This document shows positions 1 to 8,368 of a stretch of 64,000 nucleotides of DNA, piece after piece; positions within the stretch are counted from its first letter, which is position 1, and every line of letters begins with the position of its first letter. The notes below the pieces were generated by a model. That model did no database searches. It was not told the origin of the DNA and worked only from the letters and a program-made list of their open reading frames with translations. The DNA is taken from assembly GCA_033283335.1 (NCBI GenBank), contig JAWMQP010000001.1, positions 930,001 to 994,000 on the forward strand, in the 5' to 3' direction. The stretch comes from Pseudomaricurvus sp033283335. Its GTDB lineage: Bacteria > Pseudomonadota > Gammaproteobacteria > Pseudomonadales > Cellvibrionaceae. Both the position numbers and the translations under genes were made by a program.

Positions 1-634
1 AGACAACTCGATTACAGAGTTCCATGATCATATCTTCACTGTGAGAAACCAATACGACCGTTTGCTCCGAAGTCAGTCGATTGTGAATGACCTCAAGTGA
101 TTTCTGGCGAAACTCCTTATCACCGACGGATAAGACCTCATCAATCAATAGTACATCAGCATGTAGAATATTGGCGACCGAAAAACCCAGCCGACCTTTC
201 ATACCATCAGAATAGGTTTTTACCGGCTTGTCGATGAAGGCCTTCAGGCCGGAGAACTCAACGATCTCATCCATTTTAACCAGAATCTGTTTTCGGCTAT
301 AACCCAATAGAACGCCTGCCACCAGTACATTATCTCGTCCGCTTAATTCTGGATAATAACCTGCATTTAACCCCATCAGAACAGCGGATACCCCTGCCCG
401 CTCAACAGTTCCCTGGTCCGGCTGGATGATACCCGCAAGCAGTTTTAACAAGGAGCTTTTGCCGGCGCCATTGCGCCCGATAATAGCCAGTGAATCCCCT
501 TGATTCAGGTCGAAACTCACATCATGTAACGCTTGATAAACATATGATTTCCTCTGCCATAGAGACGCCTGCTGCCTGTAGGATAAGCTGATATTTCTTA
601 CCTTAATTACAGGGTTTGATACATCCATTTTCAT
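1..634 (-). CDS. ABC polysaccharide exporter ATP-binding subunit (Wzt-like), 3' end cut by window edge
   Basis: This is the ATPase of an ABC-2 exporter that moves a lipid-linked polysaccharide across the inner membrane. About 211 residues are visible and the C-terminus lies beyond position 1. Translation shows Walker A GRNGAGKS near residue 63, Walker B LLIDEVLSVGD and the switch motif VSHS close to the window edge. The start ATG overlaps the stop of the upstream permease (TAATG at 632-636), so the two are translationally coupled. A second in-frame ATG lies two codons in. Whether it carries the extra C-terminal glycan-binding domain of classical Wzt proteins cannot be seen. It is paralogous to the ATPase at 23630-24364. 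Confidence 0.9.
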   Translation of the reverse strand, partial: MKMDVSNPVIKVRNISLSYRQQASLWQRKSYVYQALHDVSFDLNQGDSLAIIGRNGAGKSSLLKLLAGIIQPDQGTVERAGVSAVLMGLNAGYYPELSGRDNVLVAGVLLGYSRKQILVKMDEIVEFSGLKAFIDKPVKTYSDGMKGRLGFSVANILHADVLLIDEVLSVGDKEFRQKSLEVIHNRLTSEQTVVLVSHSEDMIMELCNRVV

Positions 635-1413
635 TAAGCCAGAACCCTTGGGTATAGACAGTCGAAACGCCTTAGCAAAGCCAGGCCAAGAAAGATCAGC
701 ACTATTGAAAGGACAGCAACCGCTGACAAACTGCTCAGATGAGGCGATGACCCATCGATTAAAATATTTCGATAGGAGGTAATCAGGACGGTCATGGGAT
801 TAAGCATCAAACAGTCCCGATACGGCTCCGGTATTCTCTCATCAACCACAAAAAAAACACCTGACAAAAACATTCCCACTCGAAGACATAAGGTGAGCAC
901 AAACTTTAAGTCGTGCAGAAAAGGCAACATTGCCCCCGCCACCAAACCACACCCTAAGATAAACAATGCCTGAACTGAAATCAGTAAAGGCAAAAACAAC
1001 CACTGGAGATAAACACTGTTTATTGTTGCCAGCAAAATCAACAGTACAGTCAAAACAATTATGAACTTTATAAACTCGAATAATAAATCTACTAGAATAG
1101 GTAAGTACTTTGGCACATAAACTTGCTGAATCAAACGAGATGCTCTTATGATTGACATCATCCCTCGATCCACACTCGCAGAAAACCAGGTCCAGACCGA
1201 AATCCCAACCAACAAGTCGAAAACAAAGCCCTCCCCACCTCGCTGCAAAACCAAGCCGAAAACCACGTAAAAAGCCAGCATCATCAGAAAGGGTTCAAGC
1301 ACCCACCAAATTAAACCCAGTCTGTTTTTCGCAGCCTCTGACCGAAACAGTGCACTCACACTGATAATGACAAAATCTTTTAAAGTGCTTAAATGATAAG
1401 GCTGCACAAACAC
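634..1413 (-). CDS. ABC-2 type polysaccharide/polyol phosphate export permease (Wzm-like)
   Basis: This inner-membrane permease of 259 residues has about six hydrophobic segments, the usual size for Wzm/KpsM/TagG proteins. The N-terminal amphipathic stretch (SEAAKNRLGLIWWVLEP) and the motif LNPMT near the C-terminus are typical of ABC-2 carbohydrate exporters. It pairs with the ATPase starting at 634 by a TAATG overlap. It resembles the permease at 24366-25133 along its whole length (shared SEAA, QRGG, LVG, LMNPM-type motifs), so the locus has two exporter pairs. Four 8-bp direct repeats lie in its leader immediately before an AGGG-type ribosome binding site. Confidence 0.9.
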   Translation of the reverse strand: MFVQPYHLSTLKDFVIISVSALFRSEAAKNRLGLIWWVLEPFLMMLAFYVVFGLVLQRGGEGFVFDLLVGISVWTWFSASVDRGMMSIIRASRLIQQVYVPKYLPILVDLLFEFIKFIIVLTVLLILLATINSVYLQWLFLPLLISVQALFILGCGLVAGAMLPFLHDLKFVLTLCLRVGMFLSGVFFVVDERIPEPYRDCLMLNPMTVLITSYRNILIDGSSPHLSSLSAVAVLSIVLIFLGLALLRRFDCLYPRVLA

Positions 1414-1420
1414 TATCCCT

Positions 1421-1452
1421 GTTTACCTGTTTACCTGTTTACCTGTTTACCT
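1421..1452. repeat. Four perfect 8-bp tandem repeats upstream of wzm
   Basis: The unit GTTTACCT is repeated four times without a mismatch (1421-1428, 1429-1436, 1437-1444, 1445-1452). Read on the minus strand it is AGGTAAAC, and it ends eight bases before the start codon of the exporter permease at 1413. It therefore lies in the permease leader. Confidence 0.95.
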
Positions 1453-1527
1453 ATAATAAAATATAGATGACTTAAATGAATCGGGTAAAGGCTTCACCAA
1501 AGCAGCTAGTTGCAGCAGCCATTTCAA

Positions 1528-1557
1528 TTACAACTATGTTCATGTAATAGTTATACT
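1528..1557 (+). promoter_or_regulatory. Candidate sigma70 promoter for the DUF4214-methyltransferase gene
   Basis: A -35 like TTACAA (1528-1533) and a -10 like TATACT (1552-1557) are separated by 18 bases, 65 bases upstream of the ATG at 1623. The assignment rests on hexamer similarity alone. Confidence 0.4.
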
Positions 1558-1622
1558 TTAGTCATTGGATGATAGAACCTCTATAGCCATTCATCAATCT
1601 GAGACACCTGCAGGATGCAATA

Positions 1623-2723
1623 ATGAATATCATATCCAGATTCAAAAAGCCTCAGAGCCAGCCTTCCACCGAAAACTCATGCATGCCCACATGCTCACAG
1701 TCAGAAAGAAACCTGGAGTTTGTTCGCCAATGCTACCAGGAACTACTCCAGCGGGAGGCCGATCCCGATGGCTTACAAAACTACACCCAGCGACTGAATG
1801 ATGGGCTTATAGACCACCTCGATGTTTTAAACAGCCTTAAAAAAAGTGTTGAATACCTGGAGCTTCATGCACCATACAATCATGTAAGTGATCCATTAAT
1901 TCATAAGTTCCTGTCAGAGTTCGACCCATCATTGATTGAAAGTTTAAGAAGCTGCCAAAACATTTCTCAAAGTCAATACGAATCGCTCTGGAAAAACATC
2001 TTTAATACGAAACGCCAGCTGATTGAAGGCCAGGCGGAATACGGCATACAACACAAACAACGTTTCTTTGAGTTATGCAACGCCATTCTTCTGTTAACAT
2101 CACAATCAACATCGCCGAAAATCATTGAATTTGGCGCCTCTGAATTTTCAGCCCTCTACCATAAACTTCGCAAGGGTATTATTCTTGACTGCGCGGACCG
2201 CCCCACAGAACCAGATCATATTGGTTTTACCGCTTCCAAAAGCCTTAAGATCAGTGGCGCCCAATCTTATATCAGTGTGGACCTGAACCTGCCGCTTACT
2301 CTACTTGAAGATCAACACAGGCACCTCCATGGTCAATATGACTTGGTTTTGTTCACCGAGGTAATTGAACACCTGATTGCCAATCCTGTAGAAATATTAA
2401 AACAGTTACTGATCTTGATTAAAGCAAACGGTTATATCTATCTCAGTACACCCAACTTTTTCCGAAAAGCAAATTTGGAAAAAATCAGTGATAAAATAAA
2501 CCCCCAAGCTATCTACCCAGCAGGAGATGACAACTGGGACGCACACCACCACCACCGGGAATACTGCCTGTCAGAAATGTTGGGTTTCATTTCCCAGGCA
2601 GGCGGCCAAACCAAAGCTTTCTACTTTTCAGACTGCTGGGATAACGACACACAATTAACTGAGCCAGAGTTCAGCAATATGGTTTTCGTTATACAGAAAT
2701 CTCTAGCCGCCGATAAAACTTAA
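1623..2723 (+). CDS. DUF4214-like domain fused to SAM-dependent methyltransferase
   Basis: Residues about 30-85 look like a DUF4214 helical repeat (VRQCYQELLQREADPDGLQNY is the diagnostic stretch, at about 34-54). Residues about 160-330 form a class I methyltransferase related to ubiquinone/glycan methyltransferases, with the post-motif YDLVLFTEVIEHL and the strand IYLSTPNFF. The probable job is methylation of a sugar or glycan end in the surrounding cluster, but the substrate is unknown. The start ATG has AGGA eight bases upstream. The gene is on the plus strand in a mostly minus-strand cluster, and its last 21 bases overlap the 3' end of the radical SAM gene. Confidence 0.8.
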   Translation: MNIISRFKKPQSQPSTENSCMPTCSQSERNLEFVRQCYQELLQREADPDGLQNYTQRLNDGLIDHLDVLNSLKKSVEYLELHAPYNHVSDPLIHKFLSEFDPSLIESLRSCQNISQSQYESLWKNIFNTKRQLIEGQAEYGIQHKQRFFELCNAILLLTSQSTSPKIIEFGASEFSALYHKLRKGIILDCADRPTEPDHIGFTASKSLKISGAQSYISVDLNLPLTLLEDQHRHLHGQYDLVLFTEVIEHLIANPVEILKQLLILIKANGYIYLSTPNFFRKANLEKISDKINPQAIYPAGDDNWDAHHHHREYCLSEMLGFISQAGGQTKAFYFSDCWDNDTQLTEPEFSNMVFVIQKSLAADKT

Positions 2724-3764
2724 AGGGTCAACCAGGGCCCTTTTCAGTTTTTCGATATCTCCAGGCGGGTTGTAAAAGCCACAATTTCGACAAAATTCAG
2801 GCATGGCATCTCCTCGAAGCTTCCAAAATTCAGAGTACTTCAGACTCTGAAACGCCTCAGCGAGTGTGGTTTCGCCAACATTTCCCAATGACAAGTCCGG
2901 GTCACACTCATAGTCATCACAATGGCAAATGGATATATTGCCATTACAGTGAACTTGAGCAGCCACAATTGGAATCGTGCAGAACGATTGGATACCAGCT
3001 CGCTCGCTCCACTGGGCATCAGATGGTAACTCTACAGGAGCGCTTTCATGACCACTCCACTTTGCATAATCATAGGTATAAAAGTGGGTAGGAACAAAGC
3101 CCAAATGATGTTCAAGCCAGCGCTCTAAGTCTCTCTCTGAACGCTTATTTAGAAGGCGAAAGTTTAACCATAATTTACCCAAATCATCCAATGACTCAAC
3201 TAAACACTTCAATTCCCGTAGAAAAATATCAAACGTATTTTTACGAGTTATGGTTTTGTGCTCTTCAGCGTCCAAACCATACACCGATATATGAACTCGA
3301 TTTAATTTGGATAATAAATCACGAAAATTATCACCTTTATGCCGTTTCATACCAACCAAGTTGGTTGTAAAACTGACACCACTGATTCCCGGATATTTCT
3401 CTATCATTTGCAATCTTTTGTACAACAGTGGATCTGTAAACACCTCTCCCACTACCGGCGTTAATGAAAGCTGGCCACCACCTATTTCTTCATAATCCTT
3501 TAAAATTTTTTCAAACGTATCAAGAGGCATTACCCCTTTTGGTCTTTGCATCGAGCCATAGGCACAAAATATACAATCCAGCGTGCAGCTATTGATGGTC
3601 TCTATTATTATCATAGCCGGTCGGGAATAACCTTGCGGCGCCTTAAGAATTGATCGGTCACGGCCTATCAAGTCATGAGGATAAATATTATTATCGACCA
3701 CGGATTTATCAGGAAAACTCTGGATCGTCACTATTTTTTGAAGCGCTTGTTTTATCGAAAACAT
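2703..3764 (-). CDS. Radical SAM protein with SPASM-type C-terminal cluster domain
   Basis: The 353-residue protein has the radical SAM CxxxCxxC motif (CTLDCIFC near residue 61-68), which binds a 4Fe-4S cluster. The C-terminal third is rich in cysteines (CTIP, CNGNISICHCDD, CRNCGFY), as in SPASM domains that hold auxiliary clusters. Such enzymes modify peptides, sugars or antibiotics by radical chemistry. Here it is the last gene of a glycosyltransferase run, three bases after the double GT, so a sugar or aglycone modification is the likely role. I cannot name the reaction. No short precursor peptide gene is evident beside it. Confidence 0.8.
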   Translation of the reverse strand: MFSIKQALQKIVTIQSFPDKSVVDNNIYPHDLIGRDRSILKAPQGYSRPAMIIIETINSCTLDCIFCAYGSMQRPKGVMPLDTFEKILKDYEEIGGGQLSLTPVVGEVFTDPLLYKRLQMIEKYPGISGVSFTTNLVGMKRHKGDNFRDLLSKLNRVHISVYGLDAEEHKTITRKNTFDIFLRELKCLVESLDDLGKLWLNFRLLNKRSERDLERWLEHHLGFVPTHFYTYDYAKWSGHESAPVELPSDAQWSERAGIQSFCTIPIVAAQVHCNGNISICHCDDYECDPDLSLGNVGETTLAEAFQSLKYSEFWKLRGDAMPEFCRNCGFYNPPGDIEKLKRALVDPLSFIGG

Positions 3765-3767
3765 ATA

Positions 3768-6302
3768 TCAGCCAACTTTAATGGGGTCAGATGGGTAACA
3801 AAAATGCTCGCCGAAATTATCATCTGAAGTATGCTCCTTGCTCACCCAAGCCTTTAGCATGGTAAAATAAGTCCTTGATAAATCCCCCCAACCATAACTC
3901 TTTCTGACGGCTTCACTGGCCGATTTCAAATGGGCTTGCCAGGCAGTCATATCCTCCTGACTCAATTTAATAATACCTTGAGCAAAATCGTCCATATCAG
4001 ACAACCATACAAAGCTTCCATCCTCAAAACAGCTTCCTCGGCAACCGTACTGAGTCGTCAAAATAGGTATTCCAGCAGCCGCATACTCTAATATCTTAAG
4101 GTTAGTTCCTGCCCCACTTATCACGGGGTTCAAGGCAAGATCAACTGTTTGTAAGATGACCGATTTTTCTTCAGTGGAAATAATCCCAAACCGATATACA
4201 TTCTCGGGCCAATCCCGGCTATCGGAGTAAAATGGGTAGTCACACACACTCCCGGCAATCCAAAAATCTATTTCCGGACAATCCCTCGCAATTTTTAATA
4301 TACAGCGCACTGCATCAATATTAGGCCTATGCCAACTACCGATAAACAGACAAATAAAACGATCCTCCAAAGACTGACGATATTTGAAACGCTGCCTGAT
4401 AGAGTGATCGGCAAATGTGACACTGTCCAAATCAGTACCATTGGAAATAGTTAAGCACTTAGAAATAATTTCTGACGTTCCATGATCGTATAATTCAGAC
4501 AGACGCAAGGCATCTTGATAACAACAGGTAACAATTTGAGCGGCATCCATACAACATGCCTGCTCCAACGATTTAACTTTATCTAACCATTTTTCAACCT
4601 TGTGAGTAACCACCCCATCCGGCGCCAACACAGATAGCTTCATATCGGCCTCAACATTATGGGCCTCATAGATGAGTGGACCACTGAAAAATCGTCGGAT
4701 TGTCGTATACAAATAGTGATGGGATGCCACTGCTATATCAGCAGAGCTAAGATACTCTGACAGCAGGGACACGTAGTCAGGTGTCTCATCAATGTATTCC
4801 ATGGCATAGAGATCACCAACTGATGCATTCAGTTCATCAGCAAGTTGCAGTTCGGCTTGATGATGGCGGTATGATTTGGGTATGCAGACAAGCGTCAATC
4901 CAGATGAAATTTCCAGAACCTGCCTTACGCTATCATGGTAACCAAGGGTGATGATCGTAACATCCATGTAACGAGCCAGATTTCGATACAAATGAAAAAT
5001 TCTTTGCTGCCCACCTCCCCTTGGAGGGAATACTGGAAACGTCACGGCGACCACTAACGACGGGCGCTGTTGAACCGCATCATCGTCGCCCATAGCAAAT
5101 AATGCATCAATTAGTGCTTGCCAACTGATATGAGCCACCTTGTCCCGTGCCAGCTCTCCCATACGCTCAGTATTTTTCGGATCATCTAACATGCGTCGAA
5201 TCCCATCAGCAAGGGATTCAACATCAGGTGCCACCGACCAACCACTGACTCCATCTTCTACAAATTCATTTACTCCTCCCGAATCAGTTGCTGTCAGAAC
5301 AGGTTTTCCGCTCATCATAGCTTCTATTGTAATCAACCCCAGGTCTTCATCGTAAGGTATAAAGGGAATAAAGATTGCACCACTGTATTGCCTGGCTATT
5401 TCAGCATCGCTGAGGCGCCCCAAAAACCGAATTCGATGATCGTCATTTGCTAACGCCTGTAACACATCCAGCATGGGCCCATCTCCCGCAATACGCAGTT
5501 CTACGTCAGCGACAACGAACTTCATAGCCTTGATCAATAAATCAAGACGCTTTGCCGAATCCAGTCGGCTTACCGTGAAGATATAGGACTTGCCTGTTGG
5601 TTCATTCACCGACAGTCCTGAGGGGTGATGTACCACATGAACTGTGGCCGACTTCGGGAAGTATTCATTTCGGCTTGCCACATTCTGAGAGATTGCCAAG
5701 TACTTCTGAATTCGATCAGGCTGCATTGCCGCTGAATCCAGCCAATGAACGATGTTTCGCAATAAGGGGCCGGGGTGCACAAAAATAGACTCTAGCGTAG
5801 AGCAAACGGGCAGAGAGTCGTATTCCTTTTGCAGAACTTCTAGCGCATCAAACAGATGTGTGACCTTACTGCTGGGAATATAAGCCCCAGACGTTTCAGG
5901 TTTCAACAATCGTAATATTGTATTTAGAGCTTCAGTAATGCCTTGTGGCAGCTGCTGCATCAATGTAGTTACTGACTCAAGGCCCGTGGGAAGCTGATCC
6001 GGGTAAGTATCATACAGCCCTCTTAACTTGTGTTGTAAATAGATGATATGGTTTGGATGGCGCACCATCCAGGCAGGGTATTTGGTAGAAATTACACAAT
6101 CAAAGTGACTTAAATCCAGTTCATGGAATTTTCGATAGCTATCGACTACCTGCCAAAAGCTTTTCTCAGGAGACGGAATTTTTAACAACTCCACCTCGTG
6201 CCGAGTATTGGCGTTGATTTCTTGGAGCATACCCCACCATAGCTTTTCCGCGCCTCCAACTGAGTAAGGCACACCGCTCGGGGCTACAATTGCCACTTTC
6301 AT
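3768..6302 (-). CDS. Fused double GT4-type glycosyltransferase
   Basis: At 844 residues this is about twice the usual length of a GT4 enzyme. The first half (about 1-410) has a GT-B fold with SRLDSAKRLDLLIKAMK and the nucleotide-sugar motif EAMMSGKPVLTATDSGG. The second half starts near residue 417 (VVAVTFPVFPPRGGGQQR) and ends with a second donor-binding region (ILEYAAAGIPILTTQYG). Both halves probably transfer sugars in succession in the cytoplasm. The first half is similar in style to the neighbouring GT at 6317-7345, including the IIYLQHK/VVWVMHQH-type motif. It may have arisen by gene fusion. Acceptor and donor are unknown. Confidence 0.88.
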   Translation of the reverse strand: MKVAIVAPSGVPYSVGGAEKLWWGMLQEINANTRHEVELLKIPSPEKSFWQVVDSYRKFHELDLSHFDCVISTKYPAWMVRHPNHIIYLQHKLRGLYDTYPDQLPTGLESVTTLMQQLPQGITEALNTILRLLKPETSGAYIPSSKVTHLFDALEVLQKEYDSLPVCSTLESIFVHPGPLLRNIVHWLDSAAMQPDRIQKYLAISQNVASRNEYFPKSATVHVVHHPSGLSVNEPTGKSYIFTVSRLDSAKRLDLLIKAMKFVVADVELRIAGDGPMLDVLQALANDDHRIRFLGRLSDAEIARQYSGAIFIPFIPYDEDLGLITIEAMMSGKPVLTATDSGGVNEFVEDGVSGWSVAPDVESLADGIRRMLDDPKNTERMGELARDKVAHISWQALIDALFAMGDDDAVQQRPSLVVAVTFPVFPPRGGGQQRIFHLYRNLARYMDVTIITLGYHDSVRQVLEISSGLTLVCIPKSYRHHQAELQLADELNASVGDLYAMEYIDETPDYVSLLSEYLSSADIAVASHHYLYTTIRRFFSGPLIYEAHNVEADMKLSVLAPDGVVTHKVEKWLDKVKSLEQACCMDAAQIVTCCYQDALRLSELYDHGTSEIISKCLTISNGTDLDSVTFADHSIRQRFKYRQSLEDRFICLFIGSWHRPNIDAVRCILKIARDCPEIDFWIAGSVCDYPFYSDSRDWPENVYRFGIISTEEKSVILQTVDLALNPVISGAGTNLKILEYAAAGIPILTTQYGCRGSCFEDGSFVWLSDMDDFAQGIIKLSQEDMTAWQAHLKSASEAVRKSYGWGDLSRTYFTMLKAWVSKEHTSDDNFGEHFCYPSDPIKVG

Positions 6303-6316
6303 TGCATCTAAACCTG

Positions 6317-7345
6317 CTATGGCTTCAGAAGATTAGATACGACATTGTCCCAGCTGATATCACTTTTTTCATAAAGTTGTCTCCCACACTTGCCCATTTC
6401 AGAACTTCTACCAGGATTTGCATACAACTCATCAATGGTATTGGCCAGTATTTCAGCAGAAGGCTCAATAACGTAACCGGATTCATTATTCATCACAAAC
6501 TCGAGTGGGCCACCTGAATCAGTGCATGAAATTACCGGTTTTTCAGACAGCATGGCCTCCAGAGTAACATAGCCGTAATCTTCATCCAGTGGCCCGAAGA
6601 AGACTGCCAGGCAGTTAGCATACAATGACATTTTTTCTTCATTACTAACATGACCAAGAAGACGAACCTTCTCTCCAACACCCAGCTCTTCAATCAACAT
6701 TTGATAGTGGGTGTATTGCCCCCCATCACCAGCAATAAGTATTTTTGTCGAGGTTTTCAAGTAAGTCGCAGACCTTATGAGCAATTCCTGGCGTTTTAGA
6801 GATTCCAGCCTACTGGGGTAAAAAATATAGGGTTGCGCGGGTTTACAGTAATATGAGTCAAGGAATCTTGGCGGGTGATAAAGAGGAGTTGCCTTGAGAT
6901 TGTTGTATGTCGTCAATCTTTCCGCAACCCTGAGAGAGTTTGCAAATAAATGTTTGGCACCCGACAGCGCTCTGAAATCAAATGACTCAATGTTCTTTTT
7001 TAGTTGAATAAGCTGTTCACTTTTCGGATTCATATTATACAAATCGTACACAGCACGATGTTGATGCATAACCCAAACCACATGATTTGGATGCCTGACA
7101 CCATAACCTGGAAATTGCAGTGAAATCACACGATCAACACTGATTCCATTAGGCATTTCCAAATCCACCTTTTCACAATATTCCATTAAGTCATTAACTG
7201 CTGATTCCGGTGAAAAGCGAAATGGGAAACGAATTAACTCAACCTCATGCCCATGTCGTCGCAGTTGTTCGGTAACACCTGAAATATGGTAATCAGCCCC
7301 TCCATACATAAAAGGGGTAATGTTCGCAGTAACGATAATTTTCAT
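6317..7345 (-). CDS. GT4-family glycosyltransferase
   Basis: This 342-residue GT-B enzyme has an N-terminal Rossmann part starting MKIIVTANITPFMYGGADYH and a C-terminal donor domain with YPSRLESLKRQELLIRSA and EAMLSEKPVISCTDSGG. These are the retaining GT4 hallmarks. It is closely related to the first half of the adjoining double GT (both have RHPNH followed by a QH motif), which suggests local duplication. It ends 14 bases before that gene and is probably co-transcribed with it. Donor and acceptor are unknown. Confidence 0.88.
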   Translation of the reverse strand: MKIIVTANITPFMYGGADYHISGVTEQLRRHGHEVELIRFPFRFSPESAVNDLMEYCEKVDLEMPNGISVDRVISLQFPGYGVRHPNHVVWVMHQHRAVYDLYNMNPKSEQLIQLKKNIESFDFRALSGAKHLFANSLRVAERLTTYNNLKATPLYHPPRFLDSYYCKPAQPYIFYPSRLESLKRQELLIRSATYLKTSTKILIAGDGGQYTHYQMLIEELGVGEKVRLLGHVSNEEKMSLYANCLAVFFGPLDEDYGYVTLEAMLSEKPVISCTDSGGPLEFVMNNESGYVIEPSAEILANTIDELYANPGRSSEMGKCGRQLYEKSDISWDNVVSNLLKP

Positions 7346-7369
7346 GGTTACGCCTTTGGACTGTCCATT

Positions 7370-8320
7370 TCAGTTACTTCCGTTTTTAGCATCTGTACCA
7401 CTGATCTTTCTTTTAACTTCCTTTTCCAATAACGCTTCAACCAAAGTTCTGACTTCCAACTGGATTTGATACTGTTCAGCCGTTACCTTTTTAAGCCAAT
7501 AGTCTTGATGCTTTTGAAATTTAACCAAAGGACCATAGGCATAACTTACCTGAATGAATTTTTGAAATTTCACCCCAGGCCCTACACGGCGAAGCAACCG
7601 AGTAAAATAACGAAATACTCTCCCGGCTATCGGCGCTCGATCAATGTAATATAACGATCGGTCAAACCAAAGATCAGTGATGTTCACACCTTTCTGACGC
7701 CCTTCCTCGGATCGCAACAGAGATATTAAAATATCCTCCTTACTCACACCTCTGCCCAGATCCAACAAAGAGTTGCGCATACCGGTTTCATCAGGATGCC
7801 GTTTTAACACTCCCCAGTAGGCGGCCCGAACAAACTCTTCACCTTCAAACATTAAAAAATGATACTTACTTAAAGAACCAGAAAGGGGGATGATCACTTC
7901 CTTTTCATATTCTTGAGGACAATAAAAGTCCTTCAAACCGTAGATCAGAACACCTCTCCGTCGACCTTCATCTGAATCCACCATCTGCTTGAGTATGTGG
8001 TCCATATCGCCGGTCAATCGCAACGACTTGACGTGATTGTCCATTTCATCGTCTCGGACTTCGCGACCTAGTATCACGCGAGCCGCATTTTTTACAAAAT
8101 CAATGTCGTTATAACGATAAAATTCATATTTATGATAATTAAGCTTGCCTTCTAATTCAGCTTTCCCCACAGAGGAAAGACGTCTAAGTAACTCTTGTAC
8201 GTCCAACTTTGCAACAGGCACACCAACATCAACTTCGACATCTATGGCCTTTGCCTCCCGGCGGATATTTTCCAGTAGTTGGTCTATTGATAATGAGTGA
8301 TAATATGTTGAGTCATTCAT
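7370..8320 (-). CDS. Protein with two DUF4214-like repeats, no catalytic domain seen
   Basis: The 316-residue protein carries two helical segments of DUF4214 type: about 75-130 (FVKNAARVILGREVRDDEMD, then SDEGRRRGV) and about 165-220 (FVRAAYWGVLKRHPDETGMR, then SEEGRQKGV). The C-terminal 90 residues are basic and helical. There is no signal peptide and no transmembrane segment. DUF4214 is known from large secreted or S-layer type proteins and, as here, from proteins coded in glycosylation clusters; its function is not established. It may be a binding or scaffold module for the glycosyltransferases on either side. Confidence 0.75.
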   Translation of the reverse strand: MNDSTYYHSLSIDQLLENIRREAKAIDVEVDVGVPVAKLDVQELLRRLSSVGKAELEGKLNYHKYEFYRYNDIDFVKNAARVILGREVRDDEMDNHVKSLRLTGDMDHILKQMVDSDEGRRRGVLIYGLKDFYCPQEYEKEVIIPLSGSLSKYHFLMFEGEEFVRAAYWGVLKRHPDETGMRNSLLDLGRGVSKEDILISLLRSEEGRQKGVNITDLWFDRSLYYIDRAPIAGRVFRYFTRLLRRVGPGVKFQKFIQVSYAYGPLVKFQKHQDYWLKKVTAEQYQIQLEVRTLVEALLEKEVKRKISGTDAKNGSN

Positions 8321-8368
8321 AAGCTTTCAATTATTATCTGATAAAATCCAATAAACTATTCAAGCTAA

